Assembly (NCBI RefSeq): GCF_019393635.1
Contig: NC_057866.1
Coordinates: 123,565,897-123,629,896, forward strand
Direction: 5' to 3'
Length of the DNA stretch: 64,000 nucleotides
DNA from: Dromiciops gliroides
Taxonomy: Eukaryota > Chordata > Mammalia > Microbiotheria > Microbiotheriidae
The first letter of the stretch is position 1. The number at the start of each line of letters is the position of its first letter. The notes below the pieces were generated by a model. The model was not told the DNA's origin. It did no database searches and worked only from the letters and a program-made list of their open reading frames with translations. This document shows, one piece after another, positions 57,351-64,000 of the stretch. Both the position numbers and the translations under genes were made by a program.

Positions 57351-57399
57351 TGCCAAACTATACCACTCAACTACTTAACCTTATTACAGAAAACTACTT

Positions 57400-58138
57400 A
57401 GTCACAAAATGGAGGCTTAACACAAAATGGGGTTATTCATCCTAAATTAACAGACTTGTTCCCACAACAATATACCTAATACTGATATTAACAAAAAATA
57501 GGGTTTACCTAGAAGCTAATTTTTTAAAATTGCTATATTCCTAAATCTTCACTAGATGGCTATACATGTGCTAAATATATACAAAAGTATTTTCTTGGAT
57601 TTAGATTTTTTTTAAATTTTGTGACATTTGCCTTCTAATATATTGCTTCCATATTCAATACTTGAATAGATTTCTGATTTCACTAATGTGCATGCTTCTT
57701 CCTCTAGGACAGATCACAAGACTTCTCATACTGTGTGATTTCTGTATTTTTCTTTTTGCAAATTATCCACACAGAAACTACCTAATATGTCAAGGCCTAT
57801 CTCTGGCTCTTTTAATATTTTGTAGGTAATACAGAGCTCCAAGGCTGTCCATTTCCAAACCCTTACTCTTACTGCAGGATGGGCTTGCCCCCTTTTCTTT
57901 CTTTTCTTTTCCTTTCTTTTTTTTGGTTACAAATATACATTGTTGAGCAAAACAAATTCCAAAAACTATGTCTTAATCTACAATCTGAGTCCATCATCTT
58001 TCTCTGTCAGGAAGTGGGAAGCACGTGTCATCAGATCAGAGTTCTTAAGTTTTTCAAAGTTATTTGAAAAAGTCTGTATCAATTCACATAAGTCATCCTA
58101 GGTTTCTCTGAAACTGTCCCCTTACCACATCAATAACA
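57400..58138. other. Intergenic, no gene seen
   Basis: AT-rich sequence with a CTTTT tract at 57892-57923. No recognisable gene. Confidence 0.4.
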
Positions 58139-58139
58139 A

Positions 58140-58396
58140 AAATAACTAAAAGAAGAAAAAGTTCTTAACAAAATACAATACTAATTTCTATTAAAAAAAC
58201 ACTAGAAAGCAATACTGCATCAATAAAGAAGAAATGGGAATTTTTCTTAAAATAATGAGTACTATGTATCTGAAACCAAGAGCAAGTATCATCTGTAAGA
58301 GGGATGAACCAGAAGTCTTTTCAGTGAGATCAGGAGTGAAGCAAGAGTGTCCATTATTACCATTATTATTCAGCATTGTACTAGAAATGTACTAAA
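58140..58396 (+). mobile_element. LINE-1 ORF2 RT fragment
   Basis: The + strand reads TRSGVKQECPLLPLLFSIVLEM around 58328-58393, matching the L1 reverse transcriptase segment GxRQGCPLSPLLFNIVLE. The active-site ADD block that should follow is absent. Confidence 0.8.
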
Positions 58397-58414
58397 TATT
58401 TTGAAATGTATAGT

Positions 58415-58672
58415 TGTGTTGTTATTGTTTAATCATTTTTCAGTTGTGGCTGACACTTTGCTACCTCATTTAGGGTTTTCTTGGTAAAGATATTGGAGTG
58501 GTTTGTCATTTCCTTCTTCAGCTCACTTTACAGATGAGGAAACTGAGGCAAACAGGTTTATGTGTCTTGCCCAGGGTCACATAGCTAGGATGTGTCTGAG
58601 GCCAAATTTAAACCATGTCTTTCTGACTCCTGACTCCAGGGCTCTGTCCACGGCACCACCTAGCTGACCCAG
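58415..58672 (-). repeat. RTE/BovB-tailed SINE with MIR-like core
   Basis: TTTAGGGTTTTCTTGGTAAA, GATATTGGAGTGGTTTGTCA, GATGAGGAAACTGAGGCAAA and CACGGCACCACCTAGCTGAC. It splits the L1 fragment. Confidence 0.75.
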
Positions 58673-58679
58673 CATTTCT

Positions 58680-58846
58680 TTTTTCTTTCTCTTTTTTTTC
58701 TTTTTTGTGAGGCAATTGGGGTTAAGTGACTTGCCCAGGGTCACACAGCTAGTAAGTGTCAAGTCTCTGAGGCTGGATTTGAACTCAGGTTCTCCTGAAT
58801 CCAGGGCCAGTGTTTTACTCACTGTGCTACCTAGCTGCCCCCAACT
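58680..58846 (-). mobile_element. WSINE1/MAR1-like SINE
   Basis: CAGCATTTCT at 58670-58679 and 58847-58856 marks the duplication. Head-to-tail complete. Confidence 0.9.
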
Positions 58847-58856
58847 CAGCATTTCT

Positions 58857-59130
58857 ATATATTACCAACAAAATCCAGCAGGAAGAGATAGAGAAATTGT
58901 ATTAAAAGTAATTACAGATAGTACAAAATACTTGAGAATTTATTTGCCAAAACACATAATGGAACTATATGAATCCAATTACAAAACAATCTTCGCACAT
59001 ATAAAAGACAGATCTAAATAACTGGAGAAATATGAATTGCTCATGGCTAGCCTAAGCCAATATAATAAAAATGACAATACTACCTAAATCAATTTACTAT
59101 TTCAATGCTATACCTCAAAGAAAAATGCAA
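58857..59130 (+). mobile_element. LINE-1 ORF2 fragment, continuation
   Basis: Reads ITDSTKYLRIYLPKH..LYESNYKTIFAHIKDRSK, matching L1 ITxxxKYLGIxLxK..LYxxNYK, then a decayed SWxxxxNIIKMTILPK block. It belongs with 58140-58396. Confidence 0.85.
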
Positions 59131-59864
59131 TTTAGTCACAAACTCAACTAGGATCCTGGAATAGATGAAGCAGGAGTTTTAAAAAGGAATTTAAAATGCT
59201 TTTATAAATGAAATGAAGTGCTAAGGGAAAAAATTGGGAAAGAAATAAGTTATGTGATAAAGAATTGGAAAGTGAATTAACATCTTGGCACAAGAGGTAT
59301 AAAACTTTGCTCAAAAAACAAACTCCCTGAAAATTATAATGGACCAAAAAGAAGACAATGACTCCATGCGACAACAAAAAATAATATTAAAAACAAATTT
59401 AAAAGACTGAAAAATTGAAGAAAATATAAGGTGTCTTATAGAAAACAAATAAAAATGGAAAACAGAATGAGGAGAAAAATTTTAAGAATCATTGGATTTC
59501 CTGAAAGCCATGATCAAAAAAGGAGCCTAGATATTATATTTCAATAAATCTTAAAAGATAATTGCCCAGATCTCTTAAAACCAGAGGGTAGAGTATAACA
59601 AGAAAGAAACTCCCAAATAAAATGTCCTAGGAATTTGATAGTCAAAATCCATAGTTTCCAGGTCAAAGAAAAAATACTGCAAGTAGTCAAAAAGAATGCA
59701 AATACCAAGCAACCACAGTCAAGATCTTACATTATTTAGCAGCAACTACTATAAAGGAACAGAGAACTTGGAATATAATATTCTAGAAGGCAAGGGACAT
59801 AGCCTTAGAGCCATAAATAACTTACCCAGCAAAATTGAATGTAATGCTATGGGGAGAAAATAGA
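59131..59864 (+). mobile_element. LINE-1 or HAL1 ORF1-type fragment
   Basis: 59470-59865 reads in pieces RRKILRIIGFPES and later KEQRTWNIIF..YPAKLN, the order of the L1 ORF1 C-terminal domain (RRxNLRIIGxPE .. RxWxxIF .. PRxxYPAKLS). It follows ORF2 material, so it is a separate copy. HAL1, the ORF1-only relative, is possible. Decayed. Confidence 0.65.
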
Positions 59865-60014
59865 TTTTTTTTTTTTTGGTGAGGCAATTGAGGTTAAGTG
59901 ACTTACCCAGGGTCACACAGCTAGTAAGTGTTAAGTGTCTGGGGTCAGATTTGAACTCAGGTACTCCTGAATCCAGGGCCACTGCTCTATCCACTCTGCC
60001 ATCTAGCTGTCCCC
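59865..60014 (-). mobile_element. WSINE1/MAR1-like SINE
   Basis: T run then GTGAGGCAATTGAGGTTAAG through GCCATCTAGCTGTCCCC. Inserted in the ORF1-type fragment. 60015-60420 shows no gene. Confidence 0.85.
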
Positions 60015-60436
60015 ATGTGTTCTCTCTTAATACTATCATTATCAGTGATCACAGGAGTCTAATTAGACAAGGCCTGGGAGTGGTCCTGTTTTATCTTGAT
60101 AATTTTAAGAATAGAGAGAGGAAGAGGAATTCAATGGGGGTTGGGAGTTCAGGGAAAAGAAAGGAAGATTAGGGAGGTGATCTCACATAATCAGAGTATA
60201 CAGACAAGGTAGGTTTAGGGGGAATGGCTGTCACTTGAATTTTACTCTCATCTGAACTGGTCAAAGGAGGGAAGAATATACACCCAGAGTTGAATGTAGA
60301 AATACATTTCACTCAGGAAATAGAAGGGAAAGGGGAAAAGGTAGAAGGGGGAATTAGAAGGATAGTAAGTTAAGGGATGTATTGGTCCAAAGCAATACAA
60401 AGTCTAACTAAGAAAGCACCAAAATAGCTCTTTCTG

Positions 60437-60574
60437 GGGGCAGCTAGGTGGCACAGTGGATAAAGCACCAGCCCTGGATTCAGGAGGACCTGAGTTCAAA
60501 TCCGACCTCAGACATTTGACATTTACTAGCTGTGTGACCCTGGGCAAGTCACTTAACCCTCATGGCCCCCCCCC
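60437..60574 (+). mobile_element. WSINE1/MAR1-like SINE with poly-C tail
   Basis: Duplication AATAGCTCTTTCTG on both sides (right copy 60575-60588). The body ends CATGGCCCCCCCCC with no A tail. Confidence 0.9.
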
Positions 60575-60639
60575 AATAGCTCTTTCTGAGGAGGTAAATA
60601 ATGGGAATTTTGGGGGGGGAGGGGTGAGAATGGGAATTT

Positions 60640-61095
60640 GAGAGGGTGCCCAGAAACTGGAGAATGGCTGAAAAAGTTCTGGTATATAAATGTGATGGAA
60701 TACGATTGTGCTGTGAGAAATGATGTAAGTATGGTTTCAGAAAAGCCTGAGAAGACTTGTATGAAGTGATCAATAGTTGAGTGAACACAACCAGAAGAAC
60801 AATGACAACAGTAAGGACTAACAACTTTGAAAAACTTAGGAATGCTTATCAGCACAATGATCAACCATGATTCCTGAAGACTAATGATGAAATACACTAC
60901 CCACCTCCTGATAGAGAGGTGAGGGACTCCACAGAATGAGACTTTTTTGGGGACATGGCCAGTGAAGAAATTTGTTTTGCTTAACTATACATGTTTGTAA
61001 CAGGGGTTTTCTTTTTCTTTCATTCTCAGTTTGGGGGAGGGGTTTGGAATGGGATGGAGAGGAGAGATTTTTGCTGACTTAAAAATGTAATTTAA
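60640..61095 (+). mobile_element. LINE-1 3' end, older subfamily
   Basis: GAGAATGGCTGAAAAAGTTC, TGGTATATAAATGTGATGGA and TGTGCTGTGAGAAATGATG correspond to the L1 ORF2 C-terminus. The 3' UTR differs from the other copies (ACATGTTTGTAACAGGGGTT). Decayed. Confidence 0.75.
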
Positions 61096-61167
61096 TAAAA
61101 AAGGAAAACATCCAGTTGCATGAAAATCTTCCAAAGGACCTATCTCAGCCAAGAAAGGATAGCATTG

Positions 61168-61539
61168 TAAGAAATGATGAGCAGGAGGAGTTCAGAGAAA
61201 CCTGGAGGGTCTTGCGTGGGCTGATGATGAGTGAGATGAGCAGAACCAGAAGAACACTGTACACAGTATCATCAACATTGTGTGTTGATCTACTGTGATG
61301 GACTATATTCTTCTCACCAATGCAATGGTACAGAAGAGTTCCAGGGAACTCATGATAGAAGAGGATCTCCAAATCCAAGAAAAAAAAAAAAAAGAACTGC
61401 GGAGTATAGTTGCTAAATGAACCATACTATTTCTTTTATTTTTGGTGCTGTTGTTTTTTTCTATTTTGAGGTTTTTCATCATTGCTCTGATTTTTTCTCT
61501 TATAACATGACTAATGCAGAAATAGGATTAATGTTATTA

Positions 61540-61613
<74 letters not shown>

Positions 61614-61765
61614 ACCTATATCAGATTACCTGTTGTCTAGGGGAGGGGGGAGGGAGGGGAGGGAGGGAGAAAAATCTGAAATTGTAAAGCTTGTATAAAC
61701 AAAAATTGAGAACTATCTTTACATGTAACGGAAAAAAATAAAATACTTTATTAATTTAAAAAAAA
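61168..61765 (+). mobile_element. LINE-1 3' end (5'-truncated)
   Basis: Starts GTAAGAAATGATGAGCAGG and encodes RNDEQEEFRETWRVLRGLMM. It has a near-matching duplication AAAGGATAGCATT / AAAGGATAACATT at 61155-61167 and 61766-61778. A TG/TA/TG microsatellite expanded in its 3' UTR at 61541-61611. Confidence 0.9.
61541..61611. repeat. (TG)n(TA)n(TG)n microsatellite within L1
   Basis: Arose at the GTACATATATAACC motif that is short in the other L1 copies of this window. The tandem growth is specific to this copy. Confidence 0.9.
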
Positions 61766-61778
61766 AGGATAACATTTC

Positions 61779-62355
61779 TAAAATAACCAGTTTTCCACAA
61801 AGGATTCAAGCTAATACTTAGACAAAAGCAATGTGTCTGGATAAAAAGGGTATTTTACTGGGAGTCAACCTAGTCACATTTGATGTTTTTATAACTGTAG
61901 GGGTTTCATTAATAGAAGAGCTAAGACTTGCCTTCTTTATATAGATAGAGACTATGAGTATATAACATTGCCTATTTTGTCAGATATGGTCAATATATTG
62001 GTTGTTTTTGCTGAACTGCTTTTTGTCCTATTTCTTTTTTATTCTCCATGAGACAATTCTCTGGCCAGAAACAGCATGATATTAAAACAAAGCATATCAA
62101 TAAAATATTTTTAAATAGCAGGGAGGTATTCTAACCCATCCAAGTTGACTCATTTGCTGCTTGTCAACAAAGCTGAAATTAGAAACAGTATAGATTCCCA
62201 CTCTCGTATTCTTTCCAATAGATTTAACCATCACCAAAAACTCACCATATTTAGTGCAGAAAGAATGGTTTGGTCTATTTTAAACTACTTCATCATCTGC
62301 TTTACTGTATATGTTACATTTTTTAAATTATTTTTATTTTATTTATTTTTTTATT
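61779..62355. other. Intergenic, no gene seen
   Basis: AT-rich unique sequence. Confidence 0.45.
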
Positions 62356-62357
62356 TT

Positions 62358-62494
62358 TTTCAGGGCAATGGGGTTAAGTGACTTGCCCAGGGTCACACAG
62401 CTAGTAAGTGTCAAGTGTCTGAGGCCGGATTTGAACTCAGGTACTCCTGAATCCAGGGCCGGTGTTTTATCCACTGCGCCACCTAGCTGCCCCC
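62358..62494 (-). mobile_element. WSINE1/MAR1-like SINE
   Basis: T-rich tail then CAGGGCAATGGGGTTAAGTG through CGCCACCTAGCTGCCCCC. Confidence 0.9.
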
Positions 62495-63315
62495 TTTCCC
62501 ATAACTTTAACTCCCCCCAACATAACCCTCTCCTGGGAACCAATATGTTCTTCTAGCCACATCGTTGATAAGAAGGGTCCATAGTTTTCAAGCAAACTGT
62601 TGTGAGGTAGCTAGAAAGAATTACAGATGGCTTTTTAAGCAAAGAGTAAGGAATTAGAATAAGTAGGTGGAGAATGTATGATCAGGAAGAAGGGAAGCTA
62701 GGACAGAATTAGATTGGCAGGGCCTATATGCAGAGAAATTTGTCAATGACAACAGTTTGTTTCCTGTTACTCAATTATGCTTTTCTACTGTTCCTGGATA
62801 TAATAGAGAAAAAAAGACTTATTTGACACGTAGCCAATATTTAGCTGAAATATCATACATCAGCATCAATTTCAATGAAAATCCTAAGAGGCTAGTATGT
62901 TATGGTAAAAAAGGAGCACTACACTTGGGAATCAGACTAAAATATCCTTAAGGTTTCTTTCAGATCTGAGTCTATAAAAATGGATTTAATCAGCTAAGAA
63001 CATCTTTAAGGACTCTATGGGCTAAAAGAAGCTTGAGTCCAGGAGATGGAACTGAGAACAGGGGACAATCTTGGATGTGGTATGCATTAGTGGTAGATGG
63101 GAAAGAGAAAGCATGAAATTTTTGCCAGTCAATTCTTGGTAGGAGGGGGGCAGGGTTAAGCCTTGAGACATTTTCTTTTCCCTAGGTGGTAAGGTCTTCT
63201 AGGTTGTCTGTCATGGTTGGCTTAAGGGCTTGAACAGACCCCAGGTGAAAATATGTTTGACTTGGCTGCCATCAACCTTTCCTAATTTGTTCTCTGGTTT
63301 AGGAAGATGATAAAA
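62495..63315. other. Intergenic, no gene seen
   Basis: Unique sequence. 62870-62975 faintly resembles a MIR end (AGGTTTCTTTCAGATCTGAG). No supported gene. Confidence 0.4.
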
Positions 63316-63317
63316 TG

Positions 63318-63320
<3 letters not shown>

Positions 63321-63371
<51 letters not shown>
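63321..63371. repeat. (TG)n microsatellite
   Basis: About 25 uninterrupted TG units, likely length-variable between individuals. 63372-63797 has no recognisable gene. Confidence 0.95.
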
Positions 63372-63372
<1 letters not shown>

Positions 63373-63797
63373 GGGTTTTGGGGGTATTTTTGGTGTCAAT
63401 TTGTCAAAGGACTGTCTTGTTTTTGTTTCCTTTTGTATTAACTTTTCATCATAGCATTTAAAGGAAAATATATGGATGGTCTCCTAACAAGTCTTAATTT
63501 TCTTTATAAAACATGCTCACACTACTTGCATAGACAAGTGGAAGAGAAAAGCCTGAAAGGCATTCATCTGAAATGTACTGATATGTACACCTTTTTTTGT
63601 TTGGACTCCTTTGAAGTAAAGATCAGAGGTGGTCCTTTCTCACTAGCTCATCTTTGATGTTTTTCTTTGCCATTGCTTCAATTCTATACATATAAAAAAC
63701 ATAAAATAGGGCAATATATGATCATCATTCTATGATTAACTTAAATGAGATATTTGTTAAAGAAAACTTAATCTGTTACCATTCAATTATCTTTTTT

Positions 63798-63958
63798 TTT
63801 TCTTTCTTTCTTTTTTTTTTTTTGCGGGGCAATGGGGGTTAAGTGACTTGCCCAGGGTCACACAGCTAGTAAGTGTCAAGTGTCTGAGGCCGGCTTTGAA
63901 CTCAGGTACTCCTGAATCCAGGGCCAGTGCTTTAACCACTGCGCCATCTAGCTGCCCC
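63798..63958 (-). mobile_element. WSINE1/MAR1-like SINE
   Basis: TCAATTATCTTTTT on both sides (left from about 63783, right from 63959). T-rich tail and complete head. Confidence 0.9.
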
Positions 63959-64000
63959 TCAATTATCTTTTTATGATGTTTCTGAATATCTCAAAGAAAA

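Noticed and set aside
1-64000. CRISPR array, operon or prokaryotic system
   Set aside because: Sequence composition, SINE/LINE content and splice signals are those of a mammalian nuclear genome. No spaced direct-repeat array was seen.

Overview
This window looks like nuclear DNA from a marsupial. It is packed with a tRNA-derived CORE-SINE (head GGGGCAGCTAGGTGGCGCAG, tail GTGTGACCCTGGGCAAGTCA plus poly-A), resembling the WSINE1/MAR1 group. It also holds marsupial-type LINE-1 3' ends, L2/MIR fossils and solo LTRs. The SINE form suggests an Australidelphian rather than an opossum, but that is inference.

One protein-coding exon is recognised: coding exon 1 of USP46, a ubiquitin-specific protease, on the minus strand at 14932-14967 (MTVRNIASICNM followed by a GTGAGT donor). 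It sits in a CpG island at about 14.3-15.9 kb. Positions 1-14931 are then the start of USP46 intron 1. Positions above about 15.1 kb are promoter and upstream intergenic DNA. Just upstream of the start codon lies an AAGATGGCGG (YY1/TISU-like) upstream ATG that opens a 9-codon uORF.

Layout: 1-8.2 kb is intron with SINEs, MIR, L2 and one L1 tail. From about 8.2 to 15.9 kb the DNA is poor in young repeats and leads into the CpG island. From 15.9 to 30 kb it is intergenic with L1 tails, MIR, L2 and microsatellites. Two sizeable L2 remnants lie at 31.4-32.3 and 34.6-36.95 kb. Inverted L1 tails lie at 41.4-43.5 kb. A possible noncoding RNA terminal exon (3' splice site, AATAAA) lies at 49.0-49.56 kb. 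A cluster of LTR fossils spans 50.7-55.0 kb, including one LTR inside another. A pile of L1 fragments lies at 58.1-61.8 kb, followed by SINEs and a long TG repeat.

The other long open frames are shadows in repeats or in GC-rich DNA. I found no operon, CRISPR array, intact mobile element or new multi-gene system. The most interesting points are the USP46 uORF/TISU arrangement, the possible noncoding gene near 49 kb (human DANCR/SNHG13 occupies a comparable upstream position), and several unusual retroposition scars: two targets hit twice, a composite LTR+SINE retroposon, a tail-only insertion, and SINEs with poly-C tails.
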